DNA from: a virus
DNA: 47,586 nucleotides
IMG/VR virus record: IMGVR_UViG_3300007354_000128
Span: 1 to 47,586 of that record
Strand: one strand, 5' to 3'
Shown: positions 1 to 7,231 of the stretch, in pieces
Numbering within the stretch: the first letter of the stretch is position 1
Layout: each line of letters opens with the position of its first letter
Notes under the pieces: model-generated
Database searches by the model: none
Told to the model about the DNA's origin: nothing
What the model saw: only the letters and a program-made list of their open reading frames with translations
Made by a program: the position numbers and the translations under genes

Positions 1-378
1 TCACGCCCCCCGCGCCTGCTTATAGATCGCCCATGCGTCCGCCGGGTGCATCGCCCGCAGCTTGCCCGCCAGCGTCTTGGCATCCACCTCCCATTTAGCG
101 TCCAGGCCGTCCAGCGCGGCGCCGTCCTCCACCTCCATGGCCAGCATGGCCGGCAGGCTGGGGATGCTGGCCGGCTCCATCCATGTGCTGCCCAGGAGAT
201 CTCGCAGATAATTTTGCTCGGCCTCGGCCAGGCCGGCCCAGGCGCGCCGGCCCACGCGCTCCAGGGCCTCGACCACGGCGATATCCTCGCGCAGTTGATC
301 GGCCATGGTCCCCGCGCCGCGCTCTAGGCGCGCGCGCTCCGGGCCGGCCAGCGCGAACGTGGTGGGATTATTGGGCAT
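1..378 (-). CDS. Hypothetical protein, last gene of the left accessory operon
   Basis: A 125-residue soluble protein that I do not recognise. It has no membrane segment, signal peptide or cysteine motif. The middle is rich in Leu, Ala and Glu and should be helical, and the C-terminus ends HPADAWAIYKQARGA. Its ATG lies inside the end of the preceding gene (11-bp overlap), so it is probably translationally coupled to it. It closes a four-gene leftward operon that begins at 2388 and has its own promoter. The stop codon is the first base triplet of the window, so whatever lies downstream is unseen. Coding status is supported by tight packing with its neighbours and by good amino-acid composition. 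Confidence 0.7.
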   Translation of the reverse strand: MPNNPTTFALAGPERARLERGAGTMADQLREDIAVVEALERVGRRAWAGLAEAEQNYLRDLLGSTWMEPASIPSLPAMLAMEVEDGAALDGLDAKWEVDAKTLAGKLRAMHPADAWAIYKQARGA

Positions 379-1129
379 CGATCACCTCCTCATCGTCATC
401 GAATGCTCCCGTGAGGGCCAGCGCGGCGCGCACGTATTCCTGCACGCCCAGCCCCGCCCGGCCGGCCTGACGCTGTAGGGCGCATATCTCATTTCGTGAG
501 AGCCCCAGGGGCAGCGAAATTTCCGGAGTGGCCTCCCTGCCCGGAGGCATGGCCGAGGCGAGGGCCGCCACAATATCGCCGCGGCTGACTACAGCGTTGC
601 CCACTCGTAGCCTCCCGGCGTCCGGCTCGATGAGCACCGGAGGCCGGGCCCGGCGCCGGCGTAGGCCGCGCCGAGTCAGGAGCGCCTCTTGCTCCGCGCA
701 GGGGCGGATGCCGTCGGGGCCGAACACCAGGCCGATCTCGCCCGCCCTGAGCGCCGAGAGCGGCACGTCCTGGCGCTGGGGCTGGCCATGCGCGTCCCGG
801 CGCACCAATGGCACCGTTGCGTCGCCGGCATAGCGTCCCTGCTCGTCCAGGGGCAGTTGGCTGAGGGCCCGCAGGAGCATGCGTTTGCCGGCGTAGCGCA
901 CCACCAGTTCGGGCATGATCTCGCCCGCGGCAATGGCGGGTAAATAGACGGCCAGCCCGGTGCGCAGATCGCTGAGATCCTCCCCCCGGCGCTCCAGCTC
1001 GCGCCAGATCATGGCCAGCCGCAGCAGGGACGCAGCGGACACCTCCAGCGCCTGGGCCAGTTCGGCCCGGAGCTGCTCGGTGGGCAGGGCCGCGATCTCC
1101 TCCGGTGTGATCGTGGGCAATTGAGGCAT
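368..1129 (-). CDS. Hypothetical protein (253 aa) of the left accessory operon
   Basis: A 253-residue protein of unknown function. The first 90 residues are helical (for example ALEVSAASLLRLAMIWRELE). A middle stretch (about 105-175) is rich in Arg and contains a run of seven basic residues in eight near RGLRRRRAR, which may contact nucleic acid. The last 60 residues contain LSRNEICALQRQAGRAG, a possible small helical DNA- or protein-binding unit. The tail is acidic (FDDDEE). It follows the zinc-finger gene by 3 bp and overlaps the next gene by 11 bp, so it is co-expressed with both. No catalytic motif was seen. Confidence 0.72.
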   Translation of the reverse strand: MPQLPTITPEEIAALPTEQLRAELAQALEVSAASLLRLAMIWRELERRGEDLSDLRTGLAVYLPAIAAGEIMPELVVRYAGKRMLLRALSQLPLDEQGRYAGDATVPLVRRDAHGQPQRQDVPLSALRAGEIGLVFGPDGIRPCAEQEALLTRRGLRRRRARPPVLIEPDAGRLRVGNAVVSRGDIVAALASAMPPGREATPEISLPLGLSRNEICALQRQAGRAGLGVQEYVRAALALTGAFDDDEEVIDAQ

Positions 1130-1132
1130 GAT

Positions 1133-1717
1133 CTACTCCTCTAATTTGTCCCGGCGCTCGGCCAGGATGGGGGCGACAACTCCGACTAGATTGCGCAGGG
1201 CCGCCCGGCGGCGATACTCGGCCATCTGTCGTTTGTAGGCGCGGTGCGCGCCGGCATCGGCCCACAGCCGGCGGCGCCACTTACGGCGATAGCGCCGGCC
1301 ATGGGCACGGGATTGCTCGCGCCGGCGGTCGGCCTCCTGTGGTGGCAGGATGGCGGCAATCTCCCGCCGCCTGGCCTGGACGCGCTGAGCATCTCTGGCA
1401 TAGCGCGTCCGTGCATGGGCTCTGGCCCTCTGCCGATACTGTGGATCGCGCATGCGGGCCCGCTCGCGCTCCCTCTCCCGCGCGCGATGATCGGCCAGCA
1501 GTTGGGGATCGGCCAGCAGTCGCTCCCTCCGCCGGGCGTGCCGCCGGCGATTGTGCTCGGGATCGGCCTCCTGTCTGCGGCAATAGTAGGCCCGCCAACT
1601 CTGGCGGCGGCGCTCCTGGCGGCACTCGGGCGAGCACGTATTGCTCCGGGAGCCGGCGGGCAAGGGCTCGCCGCAGACAACGCAGCGCGGGGCGTGGCAC
1701 TCATCAACGGCGGGCAT
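1133..1717 (-). CDS. Arginine-rich protein with N-terminal Cys4-type zinc finger
   Basis: A 194-residue, extremely basic protein. A zinc-binding knuckle is visible near the N-terminus: CVVCG, then about 13 residues later CSPEC. The rest is built from irregular Arg-rich, helix-forming segments that recur around DPE/DPQ pairs (ADPEHNRRR, ADPQLL, RDPQYRQRAR), which looks like a nucleic-acid-coating or scaffold protein. I chose the ATG at 1717 because it overlaps the upstream stop as TAATG; the open frame upstream of it lies inside the preceding gene. Its partner gene immediately upstream encodes a very acidic protein, so the two may form a complex. No nuclease motif (HNH, GIY-YIG) could be identified. 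The function is unknown. Confidence 0.72.
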   Translation of the reverse strand: MPAVDECHAPRCVVCGEPLPAGSRSNTCSPECRQERRRQSWRAYYCRRQEADPEHNRRRHARRRERLLADPQLLADHRARERERERARMRDPQYRQRARAHARTRYARDAQRVQARRREIAAILPPQEADRRREQSRAHGRRYRRKWRRRLWADAGAHRAYKRQMAEYRRRAALRNLVGVVAPILAERRDKLEE

Positions 1718-2388
1718 TACTCCTCCTCCCGCGCCTCGATCTGCTCCCGCGCCTCGCTGAGTATCTGCGCGGCGGCCTCCTCGATATCCCACAGGATCGC
1801 CTCTCCCTCGGCGTACTCGCGGATCAGGGCCGCCAGGGCGTCCTGGGCGGGCAGCGTCTCCTCCGTGATCGCAGCGCGCTCCCGCTCCAGTAGATCAGTC
1901 AATATATCCAGCGCGCTCCGGTTGCCGTCAGCGCTGATCCAATAGTGGGCGTCCCCCACGGGCATCCCCTCGTAACGGGGATAGTCGCTCTCCAGCCAGT
2001 AGCCCAGCTCGTCGGCCGCCTCCTGGGCGTCCTCGCTCACGCGGCCCCGATGGTTGGAGCCGTCCCACTCCACAGTGTGCCCCGCGTGGATGCGCGCCAA
2101 CAGCCGGTGCAGCTCGCTCTCGGGATCGGCCAGCAACTCCTCCAGATCATCCGCGGCGGCGTCGCAGGGGATGCCCCAGTGCAGCGTCTGCCGGTGCCAG
2201 ATATCCATCCTGGTGCCGTCGTCGTGCCAGAGGGGGTCGCCCTCGGGCTCCAGCAGGATGCGGCCGTCCTCCTTCAGCAGGAGGCGGGCGCGGTAGCTCC
2301 CGATGCTCTGGCCATCGCGGTAGGCGAGCGCAATGGCGTGGGCGGGTAGGCTCTGGCTCTCGTATCTGATATTATCGTTGCTGGGCAT
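1717..2388 (-). CDS. Acidic hypothetical protein, first gene of the left accessory operon
   Basis: A 223-residue, strongly acidic protein with many Asp/Glu and few Lys/Arg. Residues 20-60 look like a beta-rich unit (IALAYRDGQSIGSYRARLLL, then WHDDGTRMDIWH). The C-terminal 90 residues are helical and end in REEE. Nothing identifies an enzyme family. The Shine-Dalgarno stretch is modest (GGGAGATGAG before ATG). A consensus-like leftward promoter about 80 bp upstream (2465-2493) would drive this gene and the three behind it. A highly acidic protein encoded directly before a highly basic one, with TAATG coupling, suggests a physical pair. A DNA mimic is one possibility, which is inference only. 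Confidence 0.72.
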   Translation of the reverse strand: MPSNDNIRYESQSLPAHAIALAYRDGQSIGSYRARLLLKEDGRILLEPEGDPLWHDDGTRMDIWHRQTLHWGIPCDAAADDLEELLADPESELHRLLARIHAGHTVEWDGSNHRGRVSEDAQEAADELGYWLESDYPRYEGMPVGDAHYWISADGNRSALDILTDLLERERAAITEETLPAQDALAALIREYAEGEAILWDIEEAAAQILSEAREQIEAREEE

Positions 2389-2464
2389 GATCTCATCTCC
2401 CTGTTTGAGGTTGTGCCCCGCGGCTGGTGGCGGTGGCTCGCTGCCAGCCGCTTATCTGGCTACA

Positions 2465-2493
2465 ACTATATTATATAGCTATATCCCCGTCAA
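2465..2493 (-). promoter_or_regulatory. Leftward sigma-70-type promoter with palindromic spacer
   Basis: On the minus strand TTGACG (2493-2488) and TATAGT (2470-2465) are separated by exactly 17 bp. The spacer contains the perfect 12-bp palindrome ATATAGCTATAT (2473-2484). This AT-rich island (about 2455-2520) stands out sharply from GC-rich surroundings. ACAACTA (2462-2468) and TAGTTGT (2516-2522) form a wider inverted repeat around it. It should start transcription near 2458 for the operon 2388-1. The palindrome is where a repressor or a MerR-like spacer-distorting regulator could bind. Confidence 0.65.
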
Positions 2494-2568
2494 CATAAAA
2501 ATAACTATACAGGCGTAGTTGTTTTGGGAGAAACGAGCAGGAGGTGGGGCGCTGCGGCCCCGAGAGGG

Positions 2569-2607
2569 GCGCCGGGGGCGGCGTGCTGCGGGCGCCGCCC
2601 CCGGCGC
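2569..2607 (-). terminator. Strong GC hairpin after the lysis genes
   Basis: A perfect 15-bp inverted repeat (arms 2569-2583 and 2593-2607, 9-nt loop) lies 18 bp beyond the stop codon of the last late gene (2626). There is no U-run, so it is not a textbook intrinsic terminator. Its position at the end of the late operon and before an independent promoter suggests transcription termination or 3'-end protection. Confidence 0.5.
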
Positions 2608-2625
2608 GGGGGGAAGGGAAAGGAG

Positions 2626-3210
2626 TTAGGCGGGCGGGCCGGTGATCTCGGGCTCCCAGATGGGAGCGCCGTTGAGGCCCTGGGGCGTGCGCCACGTCGG
2701 GTGCACGCGGGTGAACATTTCGGGCAGGGGCGCGGGTCGGGCCCCGTCGCTGAACCTGAGCGCCATGTCCACCAGGCGGGAGCATATCCACTCGCCGTCG
2801 TCCGCCCAGCGGTTGGGGTTGGCGCCCTGGTCGTCCCGATCGCTGAACAGCAGCCCCGCGATGGCGCTCACGTCGTAGGGCTCGCCCTCCAGGCCGGCGG
2901 CGAAGCGGGCCATGACCTCGGCCGAGGCGCGGGTTTGGCTGAGGGGCCGCCGGACCCAGAACAGCGTGCGCGGGTCGCGGACGTACTCGGCGATGGGCCA
3001 GCGGCGCACCTTGGGCGTCACGGCCTCGATCAGGTGCGTCGCGCTGATGATCACCGCCGCGTGGCTGGCCACCAGCTCGCCGGCCAGGACCAGGGCCCGG
3101 TAGCCGTCCAGGGCTATGCCGTCGCTCAGGTAGTCGCCGGGCCGGCGGGTGAAGGCCGCGTCCCCGAGCCAGTAGTCCCGGCCGTATCGGGGCGAGAGGG
3201 CGCAGAACAT
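2626..3210 (-). CDS. Permuted NlpC/P60-like (YiiX-type) papain-fold protein
   Basis: A 194-residue protein whose layout fits the circularly permuted papain-fold amidase/peptidase family (YiiX/YaeF/DUF830-like). A His follows a hydrophobic run early in the fold (LVASHAAVIIS, about residues 47-57), and the putative nucleophile Cys sits late, on a helix start (GEWICSRLVDMAL, about 138-150). In this family the permuted order His then Cys is diagnostic. Members act on peptidoglycan or lipids. It is the last gene of the late operon, 1 bp after the lipoprotein gene and next to lytic genes, so a role in lysis or envelope passage is plausible. There is no signal peptide. Family call moderate, substrate unknown. 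Confidence 0.55.
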   Translation of the reverse strand: MFCALSPRYGRDYWLGDAAFTRRPGDYLSDGIALDGYRALVLAGELVASHAAVIISATHLIEAVTPKVRRWPIAEYVRDPRTLFWVRRPLSQTRASAEVMARFAAGLEGEPYDVSAIAGLLFSDRDDQGANPNRWADDGEWICSRLVDMALRFSDGARPAPLPEMFTRVHPTWRTPQGLNGAPIWEPEITGPPA

Positions 3211-3211
3211 G

Positions 3212-3745
3212 CTAGGGCGCCGGGGTGGTGGTCGTGGTGGTGGGAACGCTCACGCTGGGAGTGATGGCGCCGGCGCTGGGCGCGTTGACCACGGAGCTGT
3301 TGGCCCCGGAGTTGCTCACGTTGTAGGTGTTGCCGCCGCCGCGCTGGGTGTTGGGGCCCCATCCCAAGACATAGCCCAGCCAGCCCATGCCGAAGATGCC
3401 GGAGCCGGCCTTGAAGGCCTCTAGCCACGGCTCCCTGTACTGCGCGATTTGCGGCAGGCCGTTGGGCCCCCAGACGGTTATGGTCATGCCTGGCGGGACG
3501 GTCCCACCCTGGGGGAAGACCACCTCGGCCACGGGCTTGCGCAGCTTGGCCAACTCGTTCTGCACCTGGTGAAAAACGGCGGAGTCGCTGAGGTCGTAGG
3601 TTTGCATGATGGGCTTGCCATCCGTCCCCGCGATCATCTTTCCATCGCCGTCCCGTAGGGGCACGTTCATTTTGTTGGTGGCGCACCCGCCCAGCAGGGC
3701 CAGGGTGAGCGCCAGCACGGCCACGATGATCAGCGACCGCTTCAT
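3212..3745 (-). CDS. Phage lipoprotein of the lysis region
   Basis: A 177-residue protein with a lipoprotein signal: MKRS, a hydrophobic stretch, and the lipobox LLGGC with acylated Cys at about residue 21. The C-terminal third is low complexity (Gly/Asn/Ser-rich, ending in a Thr run and PAP), preceded by a hydrophobic Gly/Trp-rich patch (GMGWLGYVLGWG). It overlaps the 2-TM gene by 4 bp (ATGA). Anchored in the outer or inner membrane, it may serve as a spanin-like component or an envelope-modifying virion protein. Rz1 proteins are usually far shorter and proline-rich, so this is not a standard o-spanin. Confidence 0.65.
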   Translation of the reverse strand: MKRSLIIVAVLALTLALLGGCATNKMNVPLRDGDGKMIAGTDGKPIMQTYDLSDSAVFHQVQNELAKLRKPVAEVVFPQGGTVPPGMTITVWGPNGLPQIAQYREPWLEAFKAGSGIFGMGWLGYVLGWGPNTQRGGGNTYNVSNSGANSSVVNAPSAGAITPSVSVPTTTTTTPAP

Positions 3746-4044
3746 TCCTTGCTCCTTTTTCTTGGCCCCGTGGGGCCGGGTAGGCTCGCTTTCAGCCGGG
3801 TGCGGCTGAGCTGGTAGTTGACGGTCGGGCCGCCCAGGGTGGCCACGCCGGCCCAGATCAAGGTCCGGGCCAGGTCCATCAGGTCGCGGGCGTGCGCGGG
3901 CTCGGCGGCCAGCAGGGCCCCGGCCAGGGCCAGGAGCACCCCGCAGCCGGCCATGGCCAGGCCGGCCACCAGCGCCCGCACGGTCAGCCGGTACTCGCTG
4001 GTTTCCGCGCCGTCGCGCAGGGCCGGGGCCTCAGCCGCCATCAT
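3742..4044 (-). CDS. Two-segment membrane protein, holin-like
   Basis: A 100-residue protein with two hydrophobic helices: about 22-46 (VRALVAGLAMAGCGVLLALA region) and about 59-77 (LARTLIWAGVATLGGPTV), and a basic tail ending RKRSKE. Size, two TM segments and charged C-terminus fit a class II holin. It overlaps the transglycosylase gene by 4 bp (ATGA) and the lipoprotein gene by 4 bp, placing it in the lysis cassette. Translation could start at the first or second of the two leading Met codons. A role as an antiholin or a non-lytic membrane protein cannot be excluded. Confidence 0.6.
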   Translation of the reverse strand: MMAAEAPALRDGAETSEYRLTVRALVAGLAMAGCGVLLALAGALLAAEPAHARDLMDLARTLIWAGVATLGGPTVNYQLSRTRLKASLPGPTGPRKRSKE

Positions 4045-4568
4045 TGCCGCCTCTGCTCAAAGCGCCCGGCCCACCAGTACACCGAGTTGGCGTAGCTGTC
4101 GGTCTGGGGCAGGCGCGGATCGCCGTTGTAGCGGCGCACCCCGGTGCGCAGGTCGCCGCCCGAGCGCCTGACGCACCAGGCCAGGTGCTTGCAGCCCCAG
4201 AACAGCCCCACGTCCGGCTGGCACAACTCGGTGAACCAGCCGCGGAAGCCCTCCCCGCGGGCGGTGGCGCCCATGATCTGCATCAGGCCCCAGGACTGGG
4301 CCTGGTTGACCATCTCGGTATTGAGCGACTCCAGGGGCGGTCGGACCAGGTTCTCGCCGGGGTCGTCGCCCCAGAGCCAGCGGTAGCCCCGCTCGTGGCG
4401 CTGGGCCCAGGTGATGCCGTGGGACTCCTGGCAGATCACGCCGGCCACGATCTCGGGCGGCAGGCCGAAGTTCTGGGCCTGGACCCTGATCTCGATCATG
4501 TAGCCCAGGACGCGCTCCACCACGGCGGTGGTGGTTTCGTAGGGGAGCGGGGCGGCGGCGGGCGACAT
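4041..4568 (-). CDS. Lytic transglycosylase (SLT-type) endolysin
   Basis: A 175-residue protein with the soluble-lytic-transglycosylase/goose-lysozyme-like motif set: catalytic Glu in ICQESHG (about residue 48), the WGLMQIMG motif (about 92-99) and RRYNGD (about 144-149). It should cleave the MurNAc-GlcNAc bond of peptidoglycan. There is no signal peptide, so it would need the neighbouring holin-like protein to reach the periplasm, consistent with a phage endolysin. Start ATG follows TGACA with a weak upstream GGGGGAAG site. An alternative role is a virion-associated wall-degrading enzyme, but the lysis-cassette position favours endolysin. Confidence 0.85.
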   Translation of the reverse strand: MSPAAAPLPYETTTAVVERVLGYMIEIRVQAQNFGLPPEIVAGVICQESHGITWAQRHERGYRWLWGDDPGENLVRPPLESLNTEMVNQAQSWGLMQIMGATARGEGFRGWFTELCQPDVGLFWGCKHLAWCVRRSGGDLRTGVRRYNGDPRLPQTDSYANSVYWWAGRFEQRRQ

Positions 4569-4569
4569 G

Positions 4570-4911
4570 TCACCTTCCCCCGATCTGGCGGGTGGCCAGC
4601 CGGCCCAGGTAATCTTGCAGCTTGGCCCGCAGCTCGCGGCACCCGTCGTCGTTGTCGCAGAGCCGGATCAGGGCCTGGGTGTGCAGCGCTTGGCCCTCGA
4701 GGATCAGCCGGAACAGGTCGCTGCCCACGCGCAGCTCCCGGCTTTGCTCCTCCCTGCACAATTCGCAGTCTCCGGTGGTCACCAGGCCCTGGTGCTCATC
4801 GGCCTGGCGGCCCCGCTTGGCCTGAGCCCGCCACTCCTTGATCAGGTGCACCAGAAGGCCGCTGGCCACGGCGGCCGCTATCGTGAGCAATATCTGCTGC
4901 GCTAGGGTCAT
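4570..4911 (-). CDS. Single-TM protein of the lysis cassette (spanin- or holin-like)
   Basis: A 113-residue protein with one N-terminal hydrophobic helix (about 6-24, ILLTIAAAVASGLLVHLI) followed by a charged, mostly helical domain with a CELC pair (about 49-52) and a further Cys. N-in membrane anchor plus helical exterior resembles an i-spanin (Rz), but the length is short and coiled-coil content modest. It lies 1 bp upstream of the endolysin gene. A 108-bp stretch without a gene precedes it (4912-5019); I see no clear promoter or terminator there. Confidence 0.6.
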   Translation of the reverse strand: MTLAQQILLTIAAAVASGLLVHLIKEWRAQAKRGRQADEHQGLVTTGDCELCREEQSRELRVGSDLFRLILEGQALHTQALIRLCDNDDGCRELRAKLQDYLGRLATRQIGGR

Positions 4912-5019
4912 TGGCGAGGCCCCCCCAACGTGGTTGTCTCTGGGCAGGGCGGACCGCGCCCCGATCTTGTCGCGGCCGCGTGGCTCTCGAGTTTGCGGGG
5001 AAAGACCTCGCGGCGCCCG

Positions 5020-5781
5020 CTACCGGCTCAGCTTGCCGGCGGCGCCGGCCTGGTCCAGCTTGGGGTAAATCTCGGTGCCCAGGCGCACCCCGGGGTCGCT
5101 GGCGTCCAGGGCGCCGAAGTCCCAGGCCACCGCCGACGCCTCCTCGGCGGTCTGGGCCGCGTAAATCTCCTGGGCCCGGGCCACGAAGTAGGCGCGCACC
5201 GTGCCCATCATCCAGGCGCGCAGCGTCTTGAAGCGCTCCAGGGCGGAGGCGGCTTCGTTCTTCTGCGCGGCGGTGGACGCCGGGTCGTCGAACAGCTCTT
5301 GGGCCAGGTAGCGGGCCTCCATGGCCTTGACCAGCCAGGCCGAGGAATAGCCCCGCTCGCTCAGGTAGGCGTCGCTGGCCTGCTCCAGCTCGCGGTAGCG
5401 CAGCTTTTTGGCCAGGGCCAGGTCGCCCACCCACTTGGCGCCGTCCCAGGCGGGGCCCACCAGGCCGGCGGGCGGGGGCGTATCCGGCCAGCCCTCGGGC
5501 GGCTCGGCCCCCAGGGCGCAGGCGGCCGCCTCGCCGGTGGCCGGGTCGTAAAACGCCTTGCCGCGGTAGTCGGGGACCAGGCTCCAGGCGCCGGCCGCGG
5601 GGTCGAACACCGGCTTCTGGTTGGCGGCGGCGGCCGGCGGCTCCACGTCGGTGGCAAAGGCGGGGACCGTGTAGCGCGGCTCGCCGGCCTTTTTGGTCTC
5701 CAGGGGGTCCTCCCGGGCCGGGCGGCCAGCGGGGTTGCCGATCAGCTCGTGCGTATTGCGGTCATAGTCCCAAATCTGCAT
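5020..5781 (-). CDS. Tail-fibre assembly-type protein
   Basis: A 253-residue protein directly after the collar-type tail fibre gene. The N-terminal half carries the pattern of phage tail-fibre chaperones or fibre-tip proteins: an opening like MQIWDYDRNTHELIG, several PP/Trp-rich segments (VFDPAAGAWSLVPDYRG, WDGAKWVG). The C-terminal half (about 125-253) is a helical bundle (KKLRYRELEQASDAYLSERG) of the kind seen in DUF4376/tail-fibre-assembly proteins. It probably helps fold or trimerise the fibre, or caps it. Start ATG at 5781 has AGGAGGACC upstream. The family is inferred from layout and position, not from a decisive motif. Confidence 0.6.
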   Translation of the reverse strand: MQIWDYDRNTHELIGNPAGRPAREDPLETKKAGEPRYTVPAFATDVEPPAAAANQKPVFDPAAGAWSLVPDYRGKAFYDPATGEAAACALGAEPPEGWPDTPPPAGLVGPAWDGAKWVGDLALAKKLRYRELEQASDAYLSERGYSSAWLVKAMEARYLAQELFDDPASTAAQKNEAASALERFKTLRAWMMGTVRAYFVARAQEIYAAQTAEEASAVAWDFGALDASDPGVRLGTEIYPKLDQAGAAGKLSR

Positions 5782-5790
5782 GGGGTCCTC

Positions 5791-6492
5791 CTAGTATTTG
5801 ACGCACCACATCACGGCGATGTTCACCGGACGGGTCTCGTTCTGGGACACGTTGGCCACGTGGGCGCCGGCGGTGGCCACCACGTTGTTGGGCAGGGGGT
5901 TGAGGGTGGTGGAGACGTTGTCGGCCTTGTAGGCCATCTGGTCCGAGCCGGTGTCCACGCCCACGTCGAGCTTATGCTCGTGCTCCTCGAGGGCGTGGGC
6001 CTGCTTGGTGCCCACGTGGTCGCCGGTGGTGCCGTCGCCGCGGTCGGCGCGGGAGGCCGCGTCCGGGTCCACTCCGGCGCCGTGGTCCCAGCCGCGCAGG
6101 AAGCGGCCGCGCAGGTCCGGGAGGTTGAAGGTGGTGGAGCCGTCGCCGTTGCCGAACATCACCCCGATGGCCGCGAACAGGGCCGCGTAGGTGGCGCGGC
6201 TCACGGCGCTGCCGTCGGCCTCCAGCCAGCCGTCGGGCGGGGTCTCGGCGAAGAACCCCCGGGGCTCGCCCACCTCCGCGCTGCCTGCGCTCATCAGCGT
6301 CTGGATGGCCGCCAGGAGCTGGGCCTGGTCTTCCTTGTCCAGGGTGATGCCGGCGGCCGCGATGACGGCGCAGATCTCCTCCTGCACCGCGTTGGGCCAG
6401 TCCGCGCCGATGCGGGTGGGCGGGGTGCCGGTGGCCGGATTGCCCAGGGTGAACTGGCCGGCGATGTTCCCGGGCTCGTCAATTCTGTGCAT
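5791..6492 (-). CDS. Tail fibre with phage tail collar domain
   Basis: A 233-residue protein. The N-terminal part (IGADWPNAVQEEICAVI region, 27-66) is the short repeat domain common in fibres. Residues about 79-125 hold the Phage_Collar (PF07484-like) unit with PPDGWLEADGSAV, YAALFAAIG, FNLPDLRGRFLRGWD. The end carries ETRPVNIAVMWCVKY, the usual receptor-tip ending. It is a distal short tail fibre or tip protein that contacts the host surface, at the expected place after the baseplate genes and before its assembly protein. Confidence 0.88.
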   Translation of the reverse strand: MHRIDEPGNIAGQFTLGNPATGTPPTRIGADWPNAVQEEICAVIAAAGITLDKEDQAQLLAAIQTLMSAGSAEVGEPRGFFAETPPDGWLEADGSAVSRATYAALFAAIGVMFGNGDGSTTFNLPDLRGRFLRGWDHGAGVDPDAASRADRGDGTTGDHVGTKQAHALEEHEHKLDVGVDTGSDQMAYKADNVSTTLNPLPNNVVATAGAHVANVSQNETRPVNIAVMWCVKY

Positions 6493-6573
6493 AGTGACTC
6501 CTTAGCTTCCCTGCCGGGCAGTGGCCGGGGAGAGGGAGACGTAAGCGAGTGCTGGTTGTTTAGGGGGCTTCGA

Positions 6574-6747
6574 CTATAAATGCTCAACCGTGGCCGCGGC
6601 CCCGTGGGCCTTAACCACCGCCAGCACCTTGTCCACGTCCTGCTTTTTTACGCCTGCCGCCATCAGGTCCGCCTCCAGGCCGGAGTAGCAAACGATGCGG
6701 CCCTGGGCGTCCCGCTCGGCCTTGTCCTTCTTGGGTTTCTTAGGCAC
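6574..6747 (-). CDS. Small 57-aa protein with GTG start
   Basis: A 57-residue ORF starting GTG at 6747, with a well-placed GGAGG six bases upstream and an 8-bp overlap with the preceding gene's end. The product begins VPKKPKKDKAERD, then a short predicted beta turn (RIVCYSG) and two helices with a Lys/Asp-rich heptad (AGVKKQDVDKVLAVVKAH). It is a typical tiny tail-region gene that ORF callers skip because of length and start codon. Function unknown. Confidence 0.6.
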   Translation of the reverse strand: MPKKPKKDKAERDAQGRIVCYSGLEADLMAAGVKKQDVDKVLAVVKAHGAAATVEHL

Positions 6748-7216
6748 CGGCTGCCTCCGCAGTCAGGGTTATCCCGCCGCCGTCGTAGTAGGCGGCGGCG
6801 TCCACTACGCTGATCTGTGGGTTGCAGGCCTGGCGGGCATAGACCTCCAGGGAGCCAACGCCCTCCGTTAGCGCCACGGTCTCCTCCAGGCCATTCACGT
6901 CCACAGCGATGGCCGGCGGCATGGGATCGGCCCCCTCCACCCGCACGCCCACCACGGCCTTATCCACGGGCGGGTCCGCCGCCACGATGACCCACTTGTC
7001 GGGCGTGAAGATCACCCGCGGCTTGAGGGCCACGGCCTGCACCTGGCCGCCGCCGATGCTCACCGCCAGGGCCTCAAACGGAGCGTCCAGCAGGGTCGCC
7101 TCTGTGGTCGCAAAGGCGAGCAGCCCCTCTGGCGTGGGCACCTCTGCCGGAGGCTCCTGGTACACCACGCGGGAGACTATCTGGCCGTCCGGCTGAATGA
7201 AAAAATAGGCGTGCAT
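6740..7216 (-). CDS. Hypothetical protein of the tail-fibre region
   Basis: A 158-residue, mostly beta protein opening MHAYFFIQPDGQIVSR. I prefer the ATG at 7216 (GGAG five bases upstream) to the GTG at 7222, which sits too close to that site. The second half has alternating hydrophobic strands and Pro/Gly turns (VGVRVEGADPMPPAIAVDVN), suggesting a structural or fibre-associated role. No known family recognised. Confidence 0.65.
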   Translation of the reverse strand: MHAYFFIQPDGQIVSRVVYQEPPAEVPTPEGLLAFATTEATLLDAPFEALAVSIGGGQVQAVALKPRVIFTPDKWVIVAADPPVDKAVVGVRVEGADPMPPAIAVDVNGLEETVALTEGVGSLEVYARQACNPQISVVDAAAYYDGGGITLTAEAAGA

Positions 7217-7231
7217 CCTCACTCCTACTCC

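Noticed and set aside
1717-1792. Upstream extension of the zinc-finger gene
   Set aside because: It would lie inside the preceding gene; the TAATG-coupled ATG at 1717 is the better start.
4930-6579. 549-codon open frame on the plus strand
   Set aside because: It runs antisense to the fibre and fibre-assembly genes, is Gly/Val/Ala low complexity, and is an artefact of high GC content.
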